A stretch of 6,002 nucleotides of DNA from Thiohalobacter sp. (GTDB lineage Bacteria > Pseudomonadota > Gammaproteobacteria > DSM-19610): contig JALWRY010000229.1 of NCBI GenBank assembly GCA_027080445.1, positions 1 through 6,002 on the forward strand, written 5' to 3'. Below, in pieces: positions 1-5,836 of the stretch. The notes under the pieces are model-generated. The model did no database searches. It saw nothing but the letters and a program-made list of their open reading frames with translations, and was not told the origin of the DNA. The position numbers and the translations under genes are program-made. Numbering within the stretch: the first letter of the stretch is position 1; the number at the start of each line of letters is the position of its first letter.

Positions 1-2421
1 GACCTGATCTACCGTGACCTTGCCGCGCCGGACGCCAATGAGATCAATGTCACCGCGCGGGTGACCGGCGGCATGGGGGACGTCAAGGACGTGGAGGTCT
101 CCTACGACGGCACGCGCCTGCTGTTCGCCCTGCGACTGCCGGACATCCAGGGCGCCGCGCCGGAAGACCAGCCCACCTGGAACCTCTGGGAATACGAAAT
201 CACCACCGACTCGCTGACCCGTGTAATCAGTTCCGATATCATTGCCGAAGGGGGGCAGGATATCGCCCCGCATTACCTGCCCGACAACCGGATCGTGTTC
301 TCATCCACGCGCCAGCGCGCCGCCGGCGCCATACTGGTGGACGAAGGCAAACCGCAGTTTGCCGCACTCGATGAAAACCGCAACGAGCCGGCGATGGTGC
401 TACATGTCCTCGACCAGACACGGCAGAATATTACCCAGATCTCCTTCAACCAGAGCCACGACCTTGACCCGACTGTATTGAGCACAGGTGAGATTGTGTT
501 TTCACGCTGGGACGATGCCGGCGGCAGCAATGCCATCAACCTGTATAAAATGAACCCGGATGGCAGCCAGTTACGCCTGCTGTACGGCGCCAACAGCCAT
601 AACACCGGGAGTAACGGGGCGACTATCCAGTTCCTCCAGCCACGCGAGATGCCCGACGGTGAACTGGCCGCGCTGATTCGCCCCTTTACGGGCAATAACC
701 AGGGCGGCGATATCATCACCATCGATGTCGCCAACTATGTCGAAAACACCCAGCCAACAGCGGTCAACCAGGGCATATTGACCGGCCCGGCGCAAGTGTC
801 ACAAACCTTTGGCGATGTGCGCACTGATGGCCAACCCTCACCGGCAGGGCGCTTCAATGCTTTCTTCCCGCTCTGGGACGGCACCAACCGCGCCCTGGTC
901 ACCTGGAGCCAGTGCCGGTTGACGGACGGCAACCGTATCCTCCCCTGCACTGATCAAACGCTTGCCGACCCCGGTCTGGTCGAGGCGAAGCCCCTGTACA
1001 GTGTCTACCTCTATGACATCGGCAACGCCACCCAGCGACCGGTGTTTACCCCGCAGGAAAATATCCTCTACCGCGACGTGGTCGCCACCCAGCCCCGGCC
1101 CCTGCCGAATATCATTTTTGACGCCCAGCCCGGTGTCGATGTCGACCAGACGCTGGTGGATGAAAATGTCGGTATCCTGCATATCGCAAGCGTCTATGAC
1201 TTCGACGGCCAGTACAATGCGCTCGGTGGCGCCGCCACCGATCTCGCCACGCTGGCCGACCCGCAATCGACGCTGGCCGATGGGCGGCCGGCCCGCTTCC
1301 TGCGCATCGTCAAGGCGGTCAGCCTCCCCGACAAGAATCTTGTCAATCTGATCGGCGCCGATTTCGGACCCAACCGCTCGCTGGGCATGCGTGAAATTCT
1401 CGGCTACGCACCGATTGAACCGGATGGCTCGGTGCGGGTAAAAGTCCCGGCCAACGTCCCGTTCAGCATCAGCGTGCTGGATAAAAACGGCCGTCGTATC
1501 GGTCAGCGGCACGACAACTGGCTGCAGTTGCGCCCCGGTGAAGTCATGAACTGCTCAGGTTGTCATGATGCGGCAAGCCCCCTGTCACACGGCAACCCGG
1601 CCGCTTTCACCCCGCTCAATACCGGCGCCCCGTTTGATGGCTACACTTTCCCGAACACTGAAACCTTCTTTGCCAACGCGGGTGAAACCATGGCCCAGGC
1701 GCGCACGCGACTGGACCCCACCGCACTGACGCCCTCTGTCGATATTCGCTATAGCGATGTCTGGACCAATGTTGCGGCGGCCGGACGGCCCAAGGATGCG
1801 TCCTTCAGCTACCTCTATAACACCCTTGACCCGGCCGTAACCCTGCCCACCAGCACCGGCTGCCTGACGACCTGGAGTTACCTGTGCAGGATTGTCATCA
1901 ATTATGAGGCCACGATTCATCCCCTCTGGAGCGTGGTTCGTCCCAACCCGGCAGACACCTGCATCAACTGCCATACCATCACCGATGCCATGGGTGCGGC
2001 GCGCGTACCGGATGCGCAACTGGACCTGACCGACGGCATCTCGGATCAGAACGCCAACCAGTTCAAGGCCTACCGGGAACTGTTGTTTGCGGATAATGAG
2101 CAGGAACTTGACGCGATGGGCGTGCTGGTCGACAAGCTGGTGCAGGCCACTGATGCGGCGGGCAACCTGCTGTTCCAGCTGGACGCCAACGGCAACCAGA
2201 TCCTCGATGCCATGGGCAACCCGATTCCGGTGATGGTGCCGATCCGGGTCAACCCGTCCATGCGCTCGGCCGGCGCCCTGGCGAGCCCGCGCTTTTTCAA
2301 TATCTTTGCGCCGGGCGGAACGCACGCCGGCCGGCTCACGCCGGAAGAACTCAAGTTGATCGCCGAATGGCTGGATATCGGCGCGCAGTACTACAATAAT
2401 CCATTTGACGTACCACCCTGA
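1..2421 (+). CDS. HzsA-related PD40-propeller diheme c-type cytochrome (5' partial)
   Basis: The reading frame is open from base 1, so the true start lies upstream; the in-frame GTG at 61 is internal. Residue numbers count from the first codon in the window. The N-terminal part has TolB/PD40-like blade motifs (VSYDGTRLLFA, YLPDNRIVFSSTR, STGEIVFSRWDD, MNPDGSQLRLLYG), suggesting a beta-propeller. Around residues 478-522 is a segment like the hydrazine synthase alpha-subunit middle domain (GSVRVKVPANVPF), leading into heme site CSGCH (518-522). A second site, CINCH, is at 654-658, after a conserved-looking NYEATIHPLW stretch (His640 could be an axial ligand). Cys pairs 305/316 and 621/629 may form disulfides. 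The C-terminus (LIAEWLDIGAQYYNNPF) is a cytochrome-like helix. Heme c requires export to the periplasm or cell surface; the signal peptide is outside the window. HzsA-related proteins occur far outside anammox bacteria, so hydrazine synthesis should not be assumed. The family call is from motif memory and the substrate is unknown. A short gap separates it from the barrel genes downstream. Confidence 0.82.
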   Translation, partial: DLIYRDLAAPDANEINVTARVTGGMGDVKDVEVSYDGTRLLFALRLPDIQGAAPEDQPTWNLWEYEITTDSLTRVISSDIIAEGGQDIAPHYLPDNRIVFSSTRQRAAGAILVDEGKPQFAALDENRNEPAMVLHVLDQTRQNITQISFNQSHDLDPTVLSTGEIVFSRWDDAGGSNAINLYKMNPDGSQLRLLYGANSHNTGSNGATIQFLQPREMPDGELAALIRPFTGNNQGGDIITIDVANYVENTQPTAVNQGILTGPAQVSQTFGDVRTDGQPSPAGRFNAFFPLWDGTNRALVTWSQCRLTDGNRILPCTDQTLADPGLVEAKPLYSVYLYDIGNATQRPVFTPQENILYRDVVATQPRPLPNIIFDAQPGVDVDQTLVDENVGILHIASVYDFDGQYNALGGAATDLATLADPQSTLADGRPARFLRIVKAVSLPDKNLVNLIGADFGPNRSLGMREILGYAPIEPDGSVRVKVPANVPFSISVLDKNGRRIGQRHDNWLQLRPGEVMNCSGCHDAASPLSHGNPAAFTPLNTGAPFDGYTFPNTETFFANAGETMAQARTRLDPTALTPSVDIRYSDVWTNVAAAGRPKDASFSYLYNTLDPAVTLPTSTGCLTTWSYLCRIVINYEATIHPLWSVVRPNPADTCINCHTITDAMGAARVPDAQLDLTDGISDQNANQFKAYRELLFADNEQELDAMGVLVDKLVQATDAAGNLLFQLDANGNQILDAMGNPIPVMVPIRVNPSMRSAGALASPRFFNIFAPGGTHAGRLTPEELKLIAEWLDIGAQYYNNPFDVPP
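2152..2220 (+). repeat. Three DAxGN repeats within the diheme protein
   Basis: Three copies of the pentapeptide Asp-Ala-x-Gly-Asn are encoded at 2152, 2182 and 2206 (DAAGN, DANGN, DAMGN) between the second heme site and the C-terminal helix. The spacing is 10 and then 8 residues. The DNA copies are diverged, so selection acts on the peptide and this is not a fresh tandem duplication. It is probably a surface loop with turn-forming Asp/Asn-Gly; a cation-binding role is possible but not shown. Confidence 0.5.
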
Positions 2422-2432
2422 GTTTCCGCAAA

Positions 2433-2447
2433 CTAAATGGAATTTAG
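2433..2447. repeat. Short perfect inverted repeat in the gene 1 - gene 2 gap
   Basis: CTAAAT at 2433-2438 and ATTTAG at 2442-2447 form a perfect 6-bp inverted repeat around a 3-nt loop, 12 nt after the stop of the diheme gene. It is A/T-rich, so a weak hairpin, and no T-tract follows; it is not a convincing terminator. The ATG at 2437 lies inside it, which argues against that codon as the start of the next gene. Confidence 0.35.
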
Positions 2448-2463
2448 CCTCGACCAACCGGAC

Positions 2464-2468
2464 AAGGA
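2464..2468 (+). promoter_or_regulatory. Ribosome binding site deciding the GTG 2476 start
   Basis: AAGGA lies 7 nt upstream of the GTG at 2476. The alternative ATG at 2437 has no purine-rich Shine-Dalgarno sequence in front of it. This supports the downstream GTG, which also puts the signal peptide directly at the N-terminus. Confidence 0.6.
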
Positions 2469-2475
2469 TTTGCCT

Positions 2476-3258
2476 GTGACATTTGCCGCACGCCTGCGCG
2501 TGTTCTTCAGCCTCCTTGTGCCCTGCCTGTTGCTGCTCCCCGCCGGCGCTTCCGCCGGGGTATTCAGCAGCCTGTTTGGCAACGATCAACCGATGCAAGT
2601 CGAGGTTACTGACCCCTATATCGAGCTGCACACCGGCGCCGGACGCGGCTATCCCGTCTTCGATGTCGAGGAGCGCGGCGAGTGGATCGAGATACTCAAG
2701 CGCAAAACCGACTGGTTCAAGGTACGCACCGGCAAGGGCAAGCAGGGCTGGGTAGCACGTAAACAGCTGGAAAAAACACTGACACCTGCCGGTAAAAAGA
2801 CCGAGATCCGTGACGCCACGTTCAGGGAATTCAGTGCTCACCAGGTGGAGTTCGGAGCACTTGGCGGTGACTTCGAGGGAGCAGACGAAATGACTGTTTA
2901 CGGCGCCTATTTCCTGACCCCTAATCTGTCGACCGAACTCTCCTATTCCAAACTGTTCTCAACCACCTCGGATGCGAACATGTTCAATATCGGCGTGCTC
3001 ATACACCCCTTCCCGGAATGGCGCATTTCCCCCTTCTTTACCGTGGGGACAGGGCTGATCCGTACCCATCCGAAGACCACCCTGGTACAGGAACGCGACC
3101 GCGATGACCAGCTCGCCCACGTCGGTATCGGTGTACGCGCCTACCTGGCCCGGCGATTTGTATTTCGCGCCCAGTACAAGAACTTTATTATCTTCAACAG
3201 CACTGACAACAACCAGGAGATCAACGAATGGCAAGCCGGACTGTCCGTCTTTTTCTAA
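2476..3258 (+). CDS. SH3-domain / outer-membrane beta-barrel fusion protein
   Basis: The product is 260 residues from GTG 2476, or 273 from ATG 2437. I prefer GTG because of its Shine-Dalgarno and because it gives a compact signal peptide: basic start, hydrophobic core ending LLLLPAGASA, likely cleavage after residue 27. Residues about 41-103 are a bacterial SH3 (SH3b) domain (ELHTGAGRGYPVF, EWIEILKRKTDWFKVR, GWVARKQL), a fold that often binds cell-wall peptides. Residues about 122-260 alternate in beta-barrel style (VEFGALGG, TVYGAYFL, STELSYSKLF, FRAQYKNF) and end in LSVFF, whose terminal Phe suits recognition by the BAM machinery. The barrel resembles the small 'outer membrane beta-barrel domain' family (TIGR04565-like, from memory). 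The probable topology is a barrel in the outer membrane with SH3 in the periplasm, possibly on peptidoglycan. The next gene starts inside this one and looks like a paralogue. The specific function is unknown. Confidence 0.8.
   Translation: MTFAARLRVFFSLLVPCLLLLPAGASAGVFSSLFGNDQPMQVEVTDPYIELHTGAGRGYPVFDVEERGEWIEILKRKTDWFKVRTGKGKQGWVARKQLEKTLTPAGKKTEIRDATFREFSAHQVEFGALGGDFEGADEMTVYGAYFLTPNLSTELSYSKLFSTTSDANMFNIGVLIHPFPEWRISPFFTVGTGLIRTHPKTTLVQERDRDDQLAHVGIGVRAYLARRFVFRAQYKNFIIFNSTDNNQEINEWQAGLSVFF
3215..3220 (+). promoter_or_regulatory. Ribosome binding site inside the upstream gene
   Basis: AGGAGA sits 7 nt before ATG 3228, entirely within the end of the SH3/barrel coding region. It is the strongest Shine-Dalgarno in the window. 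It fixes the start of the second barrel gene and, with the 31-nt overlap, indicates coupled translation. Confidence 0.7.
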
Positions 3259-3878
3259 ACCTGCTCGGCCTGTGCACGCTGCTGGCCCCCGCCTGGTCTC
3301 CCCTTGTGCTGGCTGCCGGGAATGAGCAGGTGATACGCCCCGAAATCAAACGCCGTGAGGTACATACAGATGCCATCGATACCGAAGACTTCGAAATTGG
3401 CGCTTGGGGCGGCGTGATGAATATCGAGGATTTTGGCTCCAATGGCATCTACGGTGCACGCCTCACCTACCACGTCACAGAAGATGTCTTTCTGGAAACC
3501 ACCTACGCTCGCACCACCGCCGGCGAAACCAGTTTTGAGCGCCTCAGCGGCTCGGCCAAAATCCTCACCAGCAGTGAACGCAATCTTGACTACTACAACC
3601 TGTCGTTCGGCTACAACCTGTTACCCGGTGAATCCTTTATCGGCAAGCACTGGGCATTCACCTCGGACTTCTACCTCATCGGCGGGGTTGGCAGCACCAG
3701 TTTTGCAGGCGATGACATGCTGACCTGGAATGCGGGTTTCGGCTATAAGGTGCTGCTGAACGACTGGCTGGCCGTGCGTCTCGATGCCCGTGACCACATC
3801 TTTGACCTGGATCTGCTGGGCGAAAAACGCACCACCAACAACCTGGAATTCAGCGGAGGCCTGTCAGTATTTTTCTGA
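3228..3878 (+). CDS. Outer-membrane beta-barrel domain protein
   Basis: A 216-residue exported protein. Residues 1-30 form a signal peptide (basic start, hydrophobic core, cleavage near VLAA). After a short polar linker, a beta-barrel of about 165 residues follows (FEIGAWGGVMNIEDFG, IYGARLTYHVTEDVFLETTY, LDYYNLSFGYNLL, AFTSDFYLIGGVGS, LTWNAGFGYKVLL, LAVRLDARDHIF), closing with GLSVFF and a terminal Phe. It matches by eye the barrel of the gene before it: the FEIGAWGG and VEFGALGG openings, a Y-G-A strand, and the same LSVFF end. The two are therefore likely tandem paralogues, this one lacking the SH3 domain. It probably belongs to the TIGR04565-like outer-membrane barrel family (from memory). 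The gene overlaps its predecessor by 31 nt. Role unknown; a structural partner, porin-like conduit or adaptor for the heme protein are possibilities. Confidence 0.82.
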   Translation: MASRTVRLFLNLLGLCTLLAPAWSPLVLAAGNEQVIRPEIKRREVHTDAIDTEDFEIGAWGGVMNIEDFGSNGIYGARLTYHVTEDVFLETTYARTTAGETSFERLSGSAKILTSSERNLDYYNLSFGYNLLPGESFIGKHWAFTSDFYLIGGVGSTSFAGDDMLTWNAGFGYKVLLNDWLAVRLDARDHIFDLDLLGEKRTTNNLEFSGGLSVFF

Positions 3879-3901
3879 AACGTGCGCTGCATCCCGTTCC
3901 G

Positions 3902-3927
3902 GTAGACAGGGCTTAACCCCCGTTTAC
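3902..3927 (+). other. Imperfect hairpin in the 93-nt spacer
   Basis: Arms 3902-3911 and 3918-3927 pair over 10 positions around a 6-nt loop, with one G-U wobble (3905/3924) and one A-C mismatch (3908/3921). It lies between the stop of the second barrel gene and the TlpA-like gene. No T-run follows, so it is not a standard rho-independent terminator. It could be a weak attenuator, an RNA-stability or processing element, or chance. I see no clear -35/-10 promoter in the rest of the spacer. Confidence 0.35.
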
Positions 3928-3960
3928 ATCCGGCCGATACCCGACGCACACACGAAAAAC

Positions 3961-3966
3961 AGGGGA
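3961..3966 (+). promoter_or_regulatory. Ribosome binding site of the TlpA-like gene
   Basis: AGGGGA lies 5 nt before ATG 3972. With the signal peptide that begins at this codon, it supports the start and shows that the thioredoxin gene has its own initiation region, unlike its overlapping neighbours. Confidence 0.55.
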
Positions 3967-3971
3967 TTTTC

Positions 3972-4481
3972 ATGCGATTACTTTTTACCTCCTTCAAGCT
4001 TGCCGTGCTGCCCTTACTGGCCGGCCTGTTATTCGTCACCGCCGGCGCAACAGCCGCGCAACAGGGGCCGGCGCCGGACTTTGCGCTGAAATCCCGCAGC
4101 GGGGAAAACACACGCCTCAGCGAACACCGTGGCGAGGTCGTCATGATCAACTTCTGGGCCTCCTGGTGCGCACCCTGCCGGCAGGAAATGCCTCTGCTGG
4201 AAGAACTGTACAAGCAGTACCAACCGCTTGGGTTCACCATCCTCGGTGTCAACGTAGAACAGGACAACCACAAGGCGCTGGCCATGCTGGATGACATACC
4301 GGTGAGCTTCCCGGTCCTTTTCGACACGCAGAGCACGGTCAGCAAACTCTATAATGTTGTAGCCATGCCTACCTCGATCATCATCGACCGGGACGGCAAG
4401 GTGCGTTACCTGCACCACGGCTACAAGCCGGGCTATGAAGAAAAATACCAGCAACAGGTACGTGAACTGCTCAGGGAATAA
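3972..4481 (+). CDS. TlpA/ResA-family periplasmic thiol-disulfide oxidoreductase
   Basis: A 169-residue thioredoxin-fold protein. Residues 1-29 are a signal peptide or N-terminal anchor (hydrophobic core followed by AGATAA). The fold begins at APDFALKSRSGE, the typical AhpC/TSA-redoxin opening. The active site is WCAPC, with Cys66 and Cys69, inside NFWASWCAPCRQEMP, and the cis-proline loop is MPT (Pro133) in VVAMPTSIIIDRDGKV. Length and motifs fit the TlpA/ResA/CcmG class, membrane-tethered or periplasmic proteins that usually reduce disulfides in specific client proteins, including apocytochrome heme motifs. It lacks extra domains. The DUF4266 gene follows after 5 nt. The placement suggests a client within the cluster: the Cys-X-Cys tail of that lipoprotein, or the CXXCH sites of the upstream diheme protein. 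The family is firmly identified; the client is inferred. Confidence 0.93.
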   Translation: MRLLFTSFKLAVLPLLAGLLFVTAGATAAQQGPAPDFALKSRSGENTRLSEHRGEVVMINFWASWCAPCRQEMPLLEELYKQYQPLGFTILGVNVEQDNHKALAMLDDIPVSFPVLFDTQSTVSKLYNVVAMPTSIIIDRDGKVRYLHHGYKPGYEEKYQQQVRELLRE

Positions 4482-4486
4482 AACGT

Positions 4487-4708
4487 ATGCACCGGATACT
4501 TTCCACCAGCGTCATTCTGGTCCTGCTTGCGGGATGCAGCCGCATCCACCCGTGGGTCAAGCCCTATGAAAGAACCCACCTGGCCGACCCGATCATGAGT
4601 TTCAGTCGCGACCCGGTTTCCAGTGCCTATCAAGGCCATGTTTACCAGGTTCGTGAAGGCGCGCGTGGCGCGGAAGGCGGAGACGGGGGTGGTTGTGGCT
4701 GTAACTAG
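4487..4708 (+). CDS. DUF4266 small lipoprotein with C-terminal CGCN tail
   Basis: A 73-residue lipoprotein. The signal sequence ends in the lipobox LLAGC, with Cys17 the predicted lipidated residue; Ser at +2 (no Asp) predicts outer-membrane sorting. The mature part is only 57 residues: a conserved-looking HPWVKPYERTHLADPIM segment (22-37), a middle with HVYQVREGARG (51-61), and a Gly-rich end finishing CGCN (Cys70, Cys72). These are the hallmarks of DUF4266 (PF14086, from memory). No enzymatic fold is apparent; the tail could bind metal, form a thiol/disulfide couple, or be modified. A Shine-Dalgarno-like AGGGA at 4473-4477 lies within the end of the thioredoxin gene. The last codons overlap the start of the DUF3570 barrel gene, implying coupled synthesis and perhaps a complex. 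Biochemical function is unknown. Confidence 0.9.
   Translation: MHRILSTSVILVLLAGCSRIHPWVKPYERTHLADPIMSFSRDPVSSAYQGHVYQVREGARGAEGGDGGGCGCN
4679..4682 (+). promoter_or_regulatory. Ribosome binding site for the DUF3570 gene, inside the DUF4266 tail
   Basis: GGAG, within a longer purine-rich run from 4672, lies 6 nt before GTG 4689 and 12 nt before GTG 4695. It sits in codons for the Gly-rich tail of the lipoprotein. It favours GTG 4689 over the far upstream GTG 4623 or ATG 4638, which would put a long charged extension before the signal peptide. Confidence 0.45.
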
Positions 4709-5825
4709 ACGATGGCGGCGCCGGATTGCCGCCGTACTGTGCCTGGCGCCACTGCTGACAAACGGGGCCATACTCCCGGAAGATCGCGCGGACGCACTCT
4801 ACCACTCCTATAATGGCGGCGGCGTGGAAGTCACCGGCCCCTCGATACTGGTGCGCAAGGGCGATGCAAAACGTTTTTCCGTCAACGCCAATTACTACAC
4901 GGACAGTATCTCCAGCGCCTCAATTGATGTGGTCACCCAGGGCAGCGAATACACGGAAAGCCGCAAACAATATTCACTGGGCGTCGACTACCTGCACGCC
5001 GACACCATTATGTCGCTGAGCTACACCAACAGCGATGAAAGTGACTATAAGGCCGATACCTACAGCGCCAGTATCAGCCAGACCATGTTCGGTAACATGA
5101 CCACCGTGACACTGGGTTTTTCCCGCGGCATGGACGATGTCCTGCGCAACAGGGATCCCAACTTCTCGGAAAATGCCGACCACCGGGACTACCAGCTGTC
5201 CCTGTCACAGGTACTGAGCAAGGACCTGCTGATGAGCATCAACTACGATGCCATCACCGACCAGGGTTTTCTGCACAACCCGTATCGTTCCGTGGTGTTC
5301 CTGGATCCCTCCAAGCCGTCCGGTATCGGCTTTGAGCCGGAGATTTATCCCAGGACACGCACCAGCAATGCTGTCTCCGCGAACTTCCTCTACTACCTGC
5401 CCTACCGCGCAACCGTCAAGCTGTCTTACCGCTACTACACGGATGACTGGGGTATCGATGCGCACACGGCGGAACTCGCCTATGTGCACCCCATTGGCAG
5501 TCGCTGGATCCTCGAAGCCGGCTACCGTTATTACACCCAGTCAGATGCCGATTTCTATGCGGACTTTTTCCCGCGCGCGGGCGCACAGAACTTCGAGGCG
5601 CGCGACAAGGAACTCAGCAAATACAATGACCAGACCGCCAGCGTTGGCGTCAGCTACGAACTGCTGGGGAAAAAGCGTGGATTCATCGACAAGGCGACGC
5701 TCAACCTGAAATACAGCCGCATCCTGTTCCGCTACGACAACTTTACTGACCTGACAGACCCGGATCTGCCCGATTACGAATTTACCGCCGACGTCTTCCA
5801 GGCCTTCGCCTCCATCTGGTACTGA
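4689..5825 (+). CDS. DUF3570 outer-membrane beta-barrel protein
   Basis: I choose GTG 4689 (378 residues); the frame stays open to GTG 4623 (400 residues), and GTG 4695 is also possible. The preferred start gives a classic signal peptide: RRWRRR, then the hydrophobic IAAVLCLAPLL, with cleavage near residue 27. The mature N-terminus carries the family signature DRADALYHSYNGGG followed by a G-P-S-I-L-V-R-K segment and YYTDSISSASIDVVT, diagnostic for DUF3570 (PF12094, from memory). The rest is a long series of amphipathic strands rich in Tyr and Ser (YSLGVDYLHADTIMSLSYT, ATVKLSYRYYTDDWGI, WILEAGYRYYTQSD) ending in FASIWY, so an outer-membrane barrel with an aromatic terminus is likely. It overlaps the DUF4266 gene by about 20 nt, and ApbE follows after 11 nt. 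The natural inference is that barrel and lipoprotein work as a pair at the outer membrane; what they carry or react with is not known. Confidence 0.9.
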   Translation: MVVAVTRRWRRRIAAVLCLAPLLTNGAILPEDRADALYHSYNGGGVEVTGPSILVRKGDAKRFSVNANYYTDSISSASIDVVTQGSEYTESRKQYSLGVDYLHADTIMSLSYTNSDESDYKADTYSASISQTMFGNMTTVTLGFSRGMDDVLRNRDPNFSENADHRDYQLSLSQVLSKDLLMSINYDAITDQGFLHNPYRSVVFLDPSKPSGIGFEPEIYPRTRTSNAVSANFLYYLPYRATVKLSYRYYTDDWGIDAHTAELAYVHPIGSRWILEAGYRYYTQSDADFYADFFPRAGAQNFEARDKELSKYNDQTASVGVSYELLGKKRGFIDKATLNLKYSRILFRYDNFTDLTDPDLPDYEFTADVFQAFASIWY

Positions 5826-5833
5826 TCCAGTAC
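5819..5833. repeat. Inverted repeat spanning the DUF3570 stop codon
   Basis: GTACTG (5819-5824) and CAGTAC (5828-5833) form a perfect 6-bp inverted repeat with a 3-nt loop. It covers the TGA stop (5823-5825) and ends 3 nt before the ApbE ATG. No Shine-Dalgarno is visible in front of that ATG, so the hairpin could modulate re-initiation. It is short enough to be chance. Confidence 0.35.
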
Positions 5834-5836
5834 ACC

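Noticed and set aside
607..630. G-S-N-G-A-T-I-Q in the diheme protein, resembling an ApbE flavinylation motif
   Set aside because: It lacks the upstream Asp and the Ser/Thr pattern after the acceptor, and lies in a propeller rather than an FMN_bind domain.
838..1512. Open frame of 224 codons on the - strand
   Set aside because: It lies fully opposite the well-supported diheme gene, its composition is typical of a shadow frame, and no motif was recognised.
1..2421. True hydrazine synthase (anammox) alpha subunit
   Set aside because: HzsA-related proteins are widespread in non-anammox bacteria, and nothing else in the window suggests anammox metabolism or a planctomycete.
2437..2475. ATG 2437 as start of the SH3/barrel gene
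   Set aside because: It has no Shine-Dalgarno, sits inside a small inverted repeat, and adds an acidic 13-residue extension before the signal peptide. GTG 2476 fits better, though ATG 2437 is not excluded.
1585..2841. Long open frame of 418 codons on the - strand
   Set aside because: It is antisense to the diheme gene and runs across its stop into the SH3/barrel gene. Its translation shows no recognisable domain or signal, and such frames are common opposite moderately GC-rich genes.
3743..4345. Open frame of 200 codons on the - strand spanning the spacer
   Set aside because: It covers the antisense of the barrel end and the WCAPC thioredoxin, both clearly coding on the + strand. Its protein is Ser/Arg-rich low-information sequence.
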